A stretch of DNA of 49,364 nucleotides. Origin: Sulfurimonas sp. GTDB lineage: Bacteria; Campylobacterota; Campylobacteria; Campylobacterales; Sulfurimonadaceae. Both the position numbers and the translations under genes were made by a program. How positions within the stretch are numbered: position 1 is the first letter of the stretch; every line of letters starts with the position of its first letter. The DNA is taken from contig JAMOPL010000066.1 in the NCBI GenBank assembly GCA_027064515.1, positions 1 to 49,364 on the forward strand, read 5' to 3'. The notes under the pieces are model-generated. The model did not search any database, was not told where the DNA came from, and was given only the letters and a program-made list of their open reading frames with translations. This document shows, piece by piece, positions 10,123-18,973 of the stretch.

Positions 10123-10980
10123 TTGCAAAAATATATAAAAAAGTTAAAAGATTTTAATGAATTAGTGATGTTTGAACACTCTATTTTTTCCCTCCCATTT
10201 ATTTTTATAGGGATGATAGTAGCAGCTGATGGGTGGTTTGGTTTTTGGTTACTTCTAATGGGTATTTTGGCTGCTCTAAGTGCTAGAAATTTTGCGATGG
10301 GATTAAATAGATATGCAGATATAGATATAGATTCTCAAAACCCTAGAACAAAAAATAGACCAAATGTTGATGGGCGATTAAATGGAACTTCTATTTTACT
10401 TTTTTCTATTGTAAACGGTTTAGTTTTTATAGCTGTGGCTTATATGATTAATCCTCTTGCTTTTTATATGAGTTTTCCTATCTTAGTGATTCTTGGTGGC
10501 TATTCATATTTTAAGAGATTCTCATCGTTAGCTCATATAGTTCTTGGAATCTCTCTTGGTTTAGCACCTATTGCAGGTGTTGTAGCTGTTAGTGCTACTA
10601 TCCCTGCTTGGTCAGTTATGCTTAGTTTAGGTGTAATTTTTTGGGTAGCAGGGTTTGACCTTTTATACTCTCTACAAGATATGGAGTTTGATAAACAAAA
10701 TAATCTTCACTCTATCCCATCACAGTATGGAGCAGAAGCGACTCTTTTTATATCTTCACTATTTCATATGCTAAGTGTAATTTTTTGGGCTTTATTTGTT
10801 TGGGTTGCTGGGCTTGGTGAGTTTGCATTTATTGCAGTTATACTTAGTGCAATTATGCTTTCATATGAACACTATTTAGTTAGAAAAGATTTTACTAAAA
10901 TAGATAGAGTATTTTTTACAGTTAATGGTTATCTTGGAGTTGCATTTTTTATTTTTATTGTTTTAGATAAGGCTATTTAA
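10123..10980 (+). CDS. mqnP: UbiA-family prenyltransferase, probably MqnP (menaquinone biosynthesis)
   Basis: Two Asp-rich motifs NRYADIDID and YSLQDMEFD, multiple TM segments; TTG start. Confidence 0.8.
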   Translation: MQKYIKKLKDFNELVMFEHSIFSLPFIFIGMIVAADGWFGFWLLLMGILAALSARNFAMGLNRYADIDIDSQNPRTKNRPNVDGRLNGTSILLFSIVNGLVFIAVAYMINPLAFYMSFPILVILGGYSYFKRFSSLAHIVLGISLGLAPIAGVVAVSATIPAWSVMLSLGVIFWVAGFDLLYSLQDMEFDKQNNLHSIPSQYGAEATLFISSLFHMLSVIFWALFVWVAGLGEFAFIAVILSAIMLSYEHYLVRKDFTKIDRVFFTVNGYLGVAFFIFIVLDKAI

Positions 10981-11498
10981 TGTCGCCTAGACTAGTTCCT
11001 GCACCAATAAGTTTGGTTTTTTCTCAAGAGAATGTAGATGCAGAATCTTATAATAGAGAGTTTCAACAACTAAATGAAGCTGATGATAATCCAATAAATC
11101 AATGGTTGAAACTAGCAAAGGCTAGAGGTGAAACAGCTGAAACAGATCCTGTTTTATTAAACTTGATAGTAGAATTGCATAATAAAATAGATAATTTAGA
11201 GAGATTTTTAAAAGATGAAGAACCTATTAGAGTATCACTGAGTAGCGAAGCACATATTGAATCGATAGGTTTTGAACATTTTAATTTAAAAGAGAAACTT
11301 TTAGAAAAAGATATGAAATATTATGGACGAGTAGAGATGCCAGTTCACCCAAAAAGAGATGTCGGTATATTTTTTATAGCCCAAAGTGAAAGTTTGGCAA
11401 AAATAGTAAAAATACATGAGAGAGATGAGAGAGAATGGGGTGCTTATATGACAGCAAGAGAGAGAGTACTAATTAGAGAAGCGAGAGCGAGTAGATGA
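10980..11498 (+). CDS. Conserved hypothetical protein with possible PilZ-like domain
   Basis: Overlaps mqnP stop by 1 nt (TAATG); C-terminal pattern ...YYGRVEMPVHPKRDVGIFFIAQSESLAKIVKIHERDEREWGAYMTARERVLIREAR resembles atypical PilZ proteins. Confidence 0.5.
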   Translation: MSPRLVPAPISLVFSQENVDAESYNREFQQLNEADDNPINQWLKLAKARGETAETDPVLLNLIVELHNKIDNLERFLKDEEPIRVSLSSEAHIESIGFEHFNLKEKLLEKDMKYYGRVEMPVHPKRDVGIFFIAQSESLAKIVKIHERDEREWGAYMTARERVLIREARASR

Positions 11499-12013
11499 AT
11501 TTTGAGGTTTTTCAAATAGAGTATATTGTTGTTCTTATGGCTGGAGTTATACTTTATCTTCTTTACTATGTTTATACTAAAGATGCAGATTATAATAAAA
11601 ATATTCACTCAATTGCTAGTGTTGTAGAGGATTTGAATCGTGAGATATTTTACTTAAAAAAGAATATCCAAGATACTCAAAAAATTATTCAAGAGAACAC
11701 TGAAGGGATGAGTGATGATGAGATTTATCAAGAGATAGAGAGAAGTGTTTATGATATGGTTAGACCAATCTCCTTGGGATTAAAACAAGTACAAGATAAT
11801 ATAAATGCTATTGATGCAAAGATAGAATCAAGAGTATCATCAATAGAAACAGGTGTAAAACAGTTTTCTATCCCATCATCTATAAACTCAAATGATGATG
11901 AAAAAATCATCTCTCTTTATAAGCAAGGTGTCTCTTTAGAAACTATTGCAAGAGAGTTATATCTTTCTCAAGCAGAAGTTGAATTTGTACTAAAAATCAA
12001 TAAAATTAAGTAG
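11495..12013 (+). CDS. Membrane-anchored coiled-coil protein with C-terminal HTH-like segment
   Basis: N-terminal TM, long coiled-coil-like region, SLYKQGVSLETIARELYLSQAEVEFVLKI; ATGA overlap with upstream gene. Confidence 0.6.
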   Translation: MNFEVFQIEYIVVLMAGVILYLLYYVYTKDADYNKNIHSIASVVEDLNREIFYLKKNIQDTQKIIQENTEGMSDDEIYQEIERSVYDMVRPISLGLKQVQDNINAIDAKIESRVSSIETGVKQFSIPSSINSNDDEKIISLYKQGVSLETIARELYLSQAEVEFVLKINKIK

Positions 12014-12020
12014 GCTTATT

Positions 12021-13193
12021 GTGGCAGATAGAAAACTATTTATTTTGGTAGCAATAATGATAGTTACTGGAATTATACTAACTTATACTCTATCTGCATA
12101 TGTAACATTACTATTTAAAGTAAATGAGTTCCATTTTGCAATAAGACAAGCTGCTTTTGGTTTTTTAAGTCTTACTATTATTTGGATTTTAGCACAATTA
12201 AATCCCGATAAATGGCTAAAGATTATAGGTTTTACCCTTTTTATAGGGTCAACAATTTTAATGATAGCTATGCCATTTTTACCAGAAACTTTTGTAACAG
12301 CAGTTGGTGGGGCAAAAAGATGGATAAAACTATTTGGTTTCTCATTAGCTCCTGTTGAGTTTTTTAAAGTTGGATTTATCTATTTTCTGGCTTGGAGTTT
12401 CTCACGAAAACTAGGGCATCATGGTGGTATGAGCTTAGAAAAAGAGTTTAAGAGATTTTTCCCATATGCAATAATTTTTATAGGAGCAGTATTTATTATT
12501 GCTTTTGTACAAAATGATTTAGGGCAGGTTGTTGTTTTATCTTTTACATTATTAACTATGCTTTTATTATCAGGAAGTAGTTTTAAATTTTTTAGTGTTT
12601 TAATTATGATGGCAATGGGAGTATTTGCTTTTGCTATATTTTCAAAAGAGCATAGAATAGATCGTATTTTATCATGGTGGTCTTTAGCACAAAATAGTGT
12701 TTTGGAGATATGCCCAGAGTTTATAGCAGAAAAATTAAGGATACCTGTTGAAGCAGAACCATATCAGATAGGACACTCCTTAAATGCAATACACAATGGT
12801 GGTTTTTTAGGAGTTGGATTGGCAAATGGAACATTCAAATTAGGGTTTTTAAGTGAGGTTCATACAGATTTTGTTTTAGCTGGGTTGGCTGAAGAGTTTG
12901 GATTTATGGGTGTATTATTTGTTGTAGTTATTTTTTTATCTTTGCTTCTTAGAATATTTAAAATAGCAAATAGATCAAAAGATGAAACATCATTTCTTTT
13001 TAGTGTAGGTGCTGGTCTTATGCTCTCTTTTGCTTTTTTAGTAAATGCTTATGGGATAAGTGGTCTTGTACCTATTAAAGGTATATCAGTTCCATTTTTA
13101 AGTTATGGTGGTTCAGCAACATTAGCTGCTTCAATAGCGATAGGGATGATTTTAATGGCATCCAAAAAAGTAAATATGGAAAATAAAATATGA
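12021..13193 (+). CDS. ftsW: SEDS-family cell division protein FtsW
   Basis: Polytopic SEDS protein; GGAKRWIKLFGFSLAPVEFFKVGFI, ISGLVPIKGISVPFLSYGGSATLA; next to murG; GTG start. Confidence 0.88.
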   Translation: MADRKLFILVAIMIVTGIILTYTLSAYVTLLFKVNEFHFAIRQAAFGFLSLTIIWILAQLNPDKWLKIIGFTLFIGSTILMIAMPFLPETFVTAVGGAKRWIKLFGFSLAPVEFFKVGFIYFLAWSFSRKLGHHGGMSLEKEFKRFFPYAIIFIGAVFIIAFVQNDLGQVVVLSFTLLTMLLLSGSSFKFFSVLIMMAMGVFAFAIFSKEHRIDRILSWWSLAQNSVLEICPEFIAEKLRIPVEAEPYQIGHSLNAIHNGGFLGVGLANGTFKLGFLSEVHTDFVLAGLAEEFGFMGVLFVVVIFLSLLLRIFKIANRSKDETSFLFSVGAGLMLSFAFLVNAYGISGLVPIKGISVPFLSYGGSATLAASIAIGMILMASKKVNMENKI

Positions 13194-14224
13194 AAATATG
13201 TATAACTGGTGGTGGAACTGGTGGGCATCTTATGATTGCTCAAGCATTACTTGAAGCAGTGGTTGAAAATGGTGACGAAGCTATTTTTATTGGCTCTACA
13301 AATGGGCAAGATCAAAAATACTTTAAAGTGAATAGTCTATTTTCAAAAGTTTATTTTTTAGAAACAACTGGGGTTGTAAATCAAAAAGGTTTAGGAAAAC
13401 TAAAAGCACTTTTTAAAGTATTTAAAGCATTTTTAAGTGCAAGAGATATTTTAAAAAAAGAAAAAATTGATGCTACATATAGTGTAGGTGGTTATTCATC
13501 TGCTCCAGCATCATTTGCAACTTTGAGTAAATCTATACCACTTTTTATACATGAACAAAATGCAGTTGAGGGTAGATTAAATTCACTTTTAAAACCTTAT
13601 GCAAAAAGATTTATATCTGCTTACAGAGAAGATTCTATAATCAAAGGTTACCCTGTAAAAAAAAGTTTTTATGATAATGCAAGAGTTAGAAGTGAACTAA
13701 AAACTATTATATTTTTAGGTGGTTCACATGGTGCAAAAGCTATAAATGATTTGGCATTGAATGTTTGTATTGAACTAAAAAAGAGAGGTATTAAAATTAT
13801 CCATCAAGCTGGTGAGAATGATTTTGATAGAGTTAAAAAAGAGTATGAGAATCTTAAAATAGATGTAGAGCTATATGGTTTTACAAAAGAGATAGAAAGA
13901 TTAATCTCTGAATCTGATTTAGCAGTAAGTAGAGCAGGTGCTAGTACACTTTGGGAACTTACAACAAATGGAGTACCAAGTTTTTATATCCCATACCCTT
14001 ATGCAGCTGGAGATCATCAATATTATAATGCAAAATTTATAGTAGATAATGATTTGGGTTGGTGTGAAAGAGAGGGTGATGAGTTGGCAGATAAATTTTT
14101 AGAGATTTTAGATGAGCCATTAGAGAAAAAAAGTAAGGCATTGATGGAGTATGTTAGTTCTGATGTAGCAAAGCAGATGATAGAAGATGTGAAAGATTAT
14201 ATAAATAAAAAGGATTCTAAATGA
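13190..14224 (+). CDS. murG: UDP-GlcNAc transferase MurG
   Basis: ITGGGTGGHLMIAQALLE, HEQNAVEGRLN, SRAGASTLWELTTNGVPSFYIPYPYAAGDHQYYNA. Confidence 0.95.
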   Translation: MKICITGGGTGGHLMIAQALLEAVVENGDEAIFIGSTNGQDQKYFKVNSLFSKVYFLETTGVVNQKGLGKLKALFKVFKAFLSARDILKKEKIDATYSVGGYSSAPASFATLSKSIPLFIHEQNAVEGRLNSLLKPYAKRFISAYREDSIIKGYPVKKSFYDNARVRSELKTIIFLGGSHGAKAINDLALNVCIELKKRGIKIIHQAGENDFDRVKKEYENLKIDVELYGFTKEIERLISESDLAVSRAGASTLWELTTNGVPSFYIPYPYAAGDHQYYNAKFIVDNDLGWCEREGDELADKFLEILDEPLEKKSKALMEYVSSDVAKQMIEDVKDYINKKDSK

Positions 14225-14832
14225 TAAAAGAGTTAGCACAAGATTTAGTAGATTTGATTTTTGACTGGGGGTATTTGGGGATATTTTTACTTATGTGTGT
14301 AGAGAGTTCTTTTATACCATTTCCTAGTGAGATAGTTTTAGTTCCAGCTGGTTATTTAGCATCTCAAGGGCAGATGAATATTTTGTTTATTATGACTAGT
14401 GCTATTAGTGGTTCATTGGTTGGTGCATTTATAAACTACTACCTTGCACTTCTTCTAGGGAGAAAAATTTTAATTAAATTTGGAAAATACTTCTTTATAA
14501 AAGAGAGTACATTAGATAAGCTGGACAACTATTTTGCAAAACATGGGGCAATTTCGACTTTTATAGGGAGACTGATTCCAGGAATCAGACAGCTTATCTC
14601 TATCCCTGCTGGAATTACTCGTATGAATTTAGCATTATTTTCAGCTTATACAGCCCTTGGTGCTGGAATCTGGGCATTGATACTTACAATGTTAGGATAT
14701 TTTATAGGTGAAAATCAAGAGCTACTTCATGATTACTTAAAACAGATAACTATATTAATTATGTTTCTTTTAGTTTTACTAGGTTCTTGGTATGCTTACA
14801 GATATAAAAAATTAAGTAAAAAAGAGAGTTAG
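14221..14832 (+). CDS. DedA-family membrane protein
   Basis: ESSFIPFPSEIVLVPAGYLASQG, GRLIPGIRQLISIPAGITRM. Confidence 0.92.
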   Translation: MIKELAQDLVDLIFDWGYLGIFLLMCVESSFIPFPSEIVLVPAGYLASQGQMNILFIMTSAISGSLVGAFINYYLALLLGRKILIKFGKYFFIKESTLDKLDNYFAKHGAISTFIGRLIPGIRQLISIPAGITRMNLALFSAYTALGAGIWALILTMLGYFIGENQELLHDYLKQITILIMFLLVLLGSWYAYRYKKLSKKES

Positions 14833-14833
14833 A

Positions 14834-15289
14834 ATGGATTATATGTTTCATACAGGTTTTTTAGGAACAAGAGCTCCTATATTTATGGATATAGTGACAA
14901 TTATTGTTGCATTATTACCATTGCTTTTAATTGGAGCTATCTTTTTAGCTCGTGCAAAAAAATATAAGGCTCATGCTATTGCTCAAAGAACTATATTCTT
15001 AGTTTCAGTTGTAATTTTAACTTACTTTGAATTTGGTGTTAGGCTTAGTGGTGGTTTTGAGAGTTTTATGCACGGCAGTGGTGTTGAACATAATTATGCT
15101 TTTATTGTTTTAGTATTTCATATTGCTATATCAGTTATCACTATTATTATATGGGCGACTACACTATTGATGGCTAAAAAACAGCTTCAATTAAAAAAGC
15201 ATAAACAAGCAGGACAGGTGACATTTTTGGCAGTTGTGGCAACTTCATTAACAGGCATATGGGTTTATATGCTTATGTTTGTATATTAA
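14834..15289 (+). CDS. DUF420-like membrane protein
   Basis: Four-TM protein with HGSGVEHNYAF...HIAISVITIIIW, AHAIAQRTIF. Confidence 0.65.
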   Translation: MDYMFHTGFLGTRAPIFMDIVTIIVALLPLLLIGAIFLARAKKYKAHAIAQRTIFLVSVVILTYFEFGVRLSGGFESFMHGSGVEHNYAFIVLVFHIAISVITIIIWATTLLMAKKQLQLKKHKQAGQVTFLAVVATSLTGIWVYMLMFVY

Positions 15290-15305
15290 AAATAAAGGAA
15301 AAAAG

Positions 15306-15773
15306 ATGTTAAAAATAGATGATAAAGCGATAGATTTTTGTTTACCAAATCAAGATGATGTAGAGATATGTCTTAGAGATCTAAAGGGTAAGTGGATAGT
15401 TTTATATTTTTATCCAAGAGATAATACAGCTGGATGTACAACAGAAGCTTGTGATTTTACAGATGCAGTTGTTGATTTTAGTGATTTGGATGCGATAGTT
15501 TTAGGTGTTAGTGCTGATAGTACAAAAAAACATAGAAACTTTATAGAAAAAAAAGATTTGGGAATTACACTTTTAAGTGATGAATCTACTGATATGTTGC
15601 AAGAATATGGTGTGTGGCAATTAAAGAAAAATTATGGAAAAGAATATATGGGAATCGTTAGAACAACTCTAATTATAAATCCAGAGGGTATAGTAAAAGC
15701 TGTATGGGAAAAGGTAAGAGTAAAAGAGCATGTAGCTAAAATAAAAGAGGAATTAATAAAACTACAAGCCTAG
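15306..15773 (+). CDS. bcp: Thioredoxin-dependent peroxiredoxin (Bcp type)
   Basis: YFYPRDNTAGCTTEACDF; start placed at ATG 15306 with AAAGGAAAA upstream, rather than the ORF-track start 15279 inside the preceding gene. Confidence 0.92.
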   Translation: MLKIDDKAIDFCLPNQDDVEICLRDLKGKWIVLYFYPRDNTAGCTTEACDFTDAVVDFSDLDAIVLGVSADSTKKHRNFIEKKDLGITLLSDESTDMLQEYGVWQLKKNYGKEYMGIVRTTLIINPEGIVKAVWEKVRVKEHVAKIKEELIKLQA

Positions 15774-15777
15774 AATC

Positions 15778-15789
15778 TGCTATAATCAT
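15778..15789 (+). promoter_or_regulatory. Extended -10-like element (TGCTATAAT) upstream of greA
   Basis: tctgcTATAATcat about 30 nt upstream of the greA start. Confidence 0.5.
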
Positions 15790-15815
15790 AAAAACAAATA
15801 TTAAAAGAGATAATT

Positions 15816-16313
15816 ATGGACAGAATAGAACCAATGACACTATTTGGATATGAAAAATTACAAGTAGAACTAAAGAATTTAAAAGAGATTAAAAGACCTC
15901 AAACAGTTAAAGATATAGAAGAAGCACTAGAGCATGGAGATTTAAAAGAGAATGCAGAGTACCATGCTGCAAAAGAGCAACAAAGATTAATTGATGGTCG
16001 TCTTATAGAGTTGGCTGAACTTTTAGGTTGTGCTAAAATTATTGACCCTTCAGAATTAGAACACACTAGAATTAGTTTTGGTTCCACAATTGTTTTATGT
16101 GATTTAGATACAGATGAAGAGCTTACATATACTATTGTTGGTGGCTGTGAATCTAATCCTAATATGGGTTTAATATCTTTTAATTCACCTTTAGCAAAAC
16201 AGCTTATTGGAAAAGAGGAGGATGATGAGGTGAAAATCATTCTTCCAAATGCTGTAAAAGAGTATGAGGTTCAAGAGGTTAAATATCAGGAGATAGTTTT
16301 TGAATGTCACTAA
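15816..16313 (+). CDS. greA: Transcription elongation factor GreA
   Basis: MTLFGYEKLQVELKNLK...RPQTVKDIEEALEHGDLKENAEYHAAKEQQ. Confidence 0.95.
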   Translation: MDRIEPMTLFGYEKLQVELKNLKEIKRPQTVKDIEEALEHGDLKENAEYHAAKEQQRLIDGRLIELAELLGCAKIIDPSELEHTRISFGSTIVLCDLDTDEELTYTIVGGCESNPNMGLISFNSPLAKQLIGKEEDDEVKIILPNAVKEYEVQEVKYQEIVFECH

Positions 16314-17304
16314 TGTTGGAGTAATTGGAGCAAGTGGATATACAGGTTTAGAACTTGTTAAAATCTTAATTAATCATCCAAATTTTAATCTTCTATATGT
16401 AGCAAACTCTAGTGGGAATACAACTCTTGGAGAACTTCACCCATCATTAAACGGTGTGGTAGATATGGAGGTTTTAAAAGCTGATATATCTGAAGCATCT
16501 TCATTATGTGAACTTATTTTCTTAGCACTTCCTCATAAAACTGCTATGGCTTATGTAAAGCCACTTATAGAATCTGGAATAAAGGTTGTTGATCTTTCTG
16601 CTGATTATAGACTTCCACAAGATATATATGAGGAGTTTTATACTTCACATACTGATTCTAAGAATTTAGAGCATGTTGTATATGGACTTCCTGAAATGTT
16701 TAGAGAGCAACTAAAATCTGCAACATTAGTTGCAAATCCTGGGTGTTTTCCAACATCAGCGATTCTAGGACTTTTACCGTTTATGGAAAAAAGAGTTGCA
16801 AACACACCAATTATTGTAGATGCAAAAACTGGAGTTAGTGGAGCTGGAAAAAAACTTAGTGAAGTTACTCATTTTGTAAATGTAAATGATAATCTTTTTG
16901 CTTACAACCCACTAATGCATAGACATGCACCTGAGATTGCTCAAAAAATAGGTGTAGATTTTGATGAAGTGAATTTTGTTCCACATCTAGTTCCTGTAAC
17001 TCGTGGGATGTTGTCATCTATATATATACAAACAAATGGTGAGTTTGATGCTTTTGAGATTCTTAAGCATTTTTATAAAGATTCCCCTTTTGTTAGAATC
17101 TCTAAAAATCCAGTAGATATGAAAAATGTAGCTGGAACTAACTTTTGTGATATTTATGTTAAACAAAAGGGCAATATACTTTTTATCTCTAGTGCAATAG
17201 ATAATCTTATGAGGGGTGCATCTTCTCAAGCAGTTGTTAATGCTAATCTTATGATGGGGCTTAATGAGAGTACAGGGATTCCAAATATAGCTTATGTACC
17301 ATAG
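16300..17304 (+). CDS. argC: N-acetyl-gamma-glutamyl-phosphate reductase
   Basis: VGVIGASGYTGLELVKIL, VANPGCFPTSAILGL, NLMRGASSQAVVNANLMMG. Confidence 0.95.
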   Translation: MNVTNVGVIGASGYTGLELVKILINHPNFNLLYVANSSGNTTLGELHPSLNGVVDMEVLKADISEASSLCELIFLALPHKTAMAYVKPLIESGIKVVDLSADYRLPQDIYEEFYTSHTDSKNLEHVVYGLPEMFREQLKSATLVANPGCFPTSAILGLLPFMEKRVANTPIIVDAKTGVSGAGKKLSEVTHFVNVNDNLFAYNPLMHRHAPEIAQKIGVDFDEVNFVPHLVPVTRGMLSSIYIQTNGEFDAFEILKHFYKDSPFVRISKNPVDMKNVAGTNFCDIYVKQKGNILFISSAIDNLMRGASSQAVVNANLMMGLNESTGIPNIAYVP

Positions 17305-18031
17305 TGATATAGAACTAAAGAATGGTGCATTTGTAGTAGCAGATGCACATTTTTCACTTCAACGACCACAACTTCAAAATTTTATAAAAGATATACACTC
17401 CAATAAACTTCAACCAACGCAACTTATCCTTATGGGAGATATTTTTGATGCTTTATTTGGTGAAATTAAACTTAGTATAGAAATAAATAAGGAGATAATC
17501 TCTTTAATCAATGATATATCTAACAAAATAGAGGTTATCTATTTAGAGGGGAATCACGATTTTAATTTAAAAACTATTTTTCCAAATGTTAAAGTATTTA
17601 GAATTTTTGAGCAACCAATTATATGTAAGTATAATGATAAAAAAATAGCTTTAGCTCATGGTGATTTTGATGGTGTCTTAAGTTATAAAATATATACTAA
17701 AATTGTAAGAAATAGATTTGTACTTAAATTTTTAAAACTGTTTGATAAAGCTCTTTTAAATAAATTAGATAATTATTTGGATAAAAAGAATGATTGTAAA
17801 GATTTTATAGGTTTTAAAGATTTTATATCAAAAAGATGTTTATATAAATATAACTGTGATTACTTTATAGAGGGTCATTATCATCAAAATAAAACAATAA
17901 ATTATGATAAATTTACCTATATAAATATTGGTGCTTTTGCTTGCAATCAAAGATATTTTATTGTAAACTCTTCAAAAGATAAAGAATTGTTAAGAGAAAA
18001 ATTATTCTATAAGGGTAGTGAAGATGGATGA
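17294..18031 (+). CDS. Calcineurin-like phosphoesterase, UDP-2,3-diacylglucosamine pyrophosphatase (LpxH)-like
   Basis: VADAHF, LMGDIFD, LEGNHDFN, LAHGDFDG, EGHYHQNKT metallophosphoesterase motifs. Confidence 0.75.
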   Translation: MYHSDIELKNGAFVVADAHFSLQRPQLQNFIKDIHSNKLQPTQLILMGDIFDALFGEIKLSIEINKEIISLINDISNKIEVIYLEGNHDFNLKTIFPNVKVFRIFEQPIICKYNDKKIALAHGDFDGVLSYKIYTKIVRNRFVLKFLKLFDKALLNKLDNYLDKKNDCKDFIGFKDFISKRCLYKYNCDYFIEGHYHQNKTINYDKFTYINIGAFACNQRYFIVNSSKDKELLREKLFYKGSEDG

Positions 18032-18971
18032 TAGCTCACTAAAAGTTGGCTCTAATGAGATGGAGCTTGTTGATTTTCGTATATTCAAGCAAGAAGCTAA
18101 TAGGGTATATGAGGGTATATATGGTCTAAATGTTTCAAAGGTTCGTGAAATTATTCGTCTACCAAGGTTAACTGCACTGCCAGGTACACCTGACTATATA
18201 GAGGGAATTTTCGATTTAAGAGGTATAGTTATCCCAGTTGTTAATTTAGCTAATTGGATGGGTATTGCTGAACCAGAAGGGGTTGAAAAAAACCGAAGAG
18301 TTATAATTACAGAGTTTAATAATGTTGTTATTGGTTTTATCGTTCATGAAGCAAAAAGGATTAGAAGAATTAATTGGAATGACATAGAACCATCAACTTT
18401 TGTTAGTGGCTCAGGTTCATTAGATGGTTCTAAGATAACAGGTGTGACTAAAATAGAGAATGATAGTGTTCTTTTAATTCTTGACTTAGAGAGTGTAGTT
18501 GAAGAGTTAGGGTTATATGAACCAGAATTAGATGAGATTGGTGATCATATCGAAACTTTTACAGGTATTGCACTTGCAGTTGATGACAGCTCTACTGCTA
18601 GAAAGATAGTAAAAGAAGCATTACATAAGATGGGATTTAAAGTTGTTGAAGCGACGGATGGTCAAGATGCATTAGAAAAGCTAGAAAACCTTTATGAAAC
18701 TTACCAGAGTGATTTATCATCCCATTTAAGGGTAATTATTTCTGATGTAGAGATGCCAAGAATGGATGGTTTTCATTTTGCTGATAAAGTTAAAAAAGAT
18801 GATAGATTTAAAAATATTCCTATTGTATTTAATTCATCTATAAGTGATCATTTTAGTGAAGGTAGAGGGAAAGAAGCAGGGGCTGATGGATATTTAGTTA
18901 AATTTGATGGAAGTTTATTTTATGAAGAGATATCAAGAATCGTAAGTGAAAATAGTAAGCAGGGAGTGTAA
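18018..18971 (+). CDS. cheV: Chemotaxis protein CheV (CheW domain plus receiver)
   Basis: CheW-like GIYGLNVSKVREIIRLP...GIFDLRGIVIPVVNLANW fused to receiver AVDDSSTARKIVKEAL...ISDVEMPRMDGF. Confidence 0.93.
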   Translation: MKMDDSSLKVGSNEMELVDFRIFKQEANRVYEGIYGLNVSKVREIIRLPRLTALPGTPDYIEGIFDLRGIVIPVVNLANWMGIAEPEGVEKNRRVIITEFNNVVIGFIVHEAKRIRRINWNDIEPSTFVSGSGSLDGSKITGVTKIENDSVLLILDLESVVEELGLYEPELDEIGDHIETFTGIALAVDDSSTARKIVKEALHKMGFKVVEATDGQDALEKLENLYETYQSDLSSHLRVIISDVEMPRMDGFHFADKVKKDDRFKNIPIVFNSSISDHFSEGRGKEAGADGYLVKFDGSLFYEEISRIVSENSKQGV

Positions 18972-18973
18972 AA

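Noticed and set aside
15899-16240. Minus-strand ORF (113 aa) opposite greA
   Set aside because: Antisense to the greA frame; no independent support.
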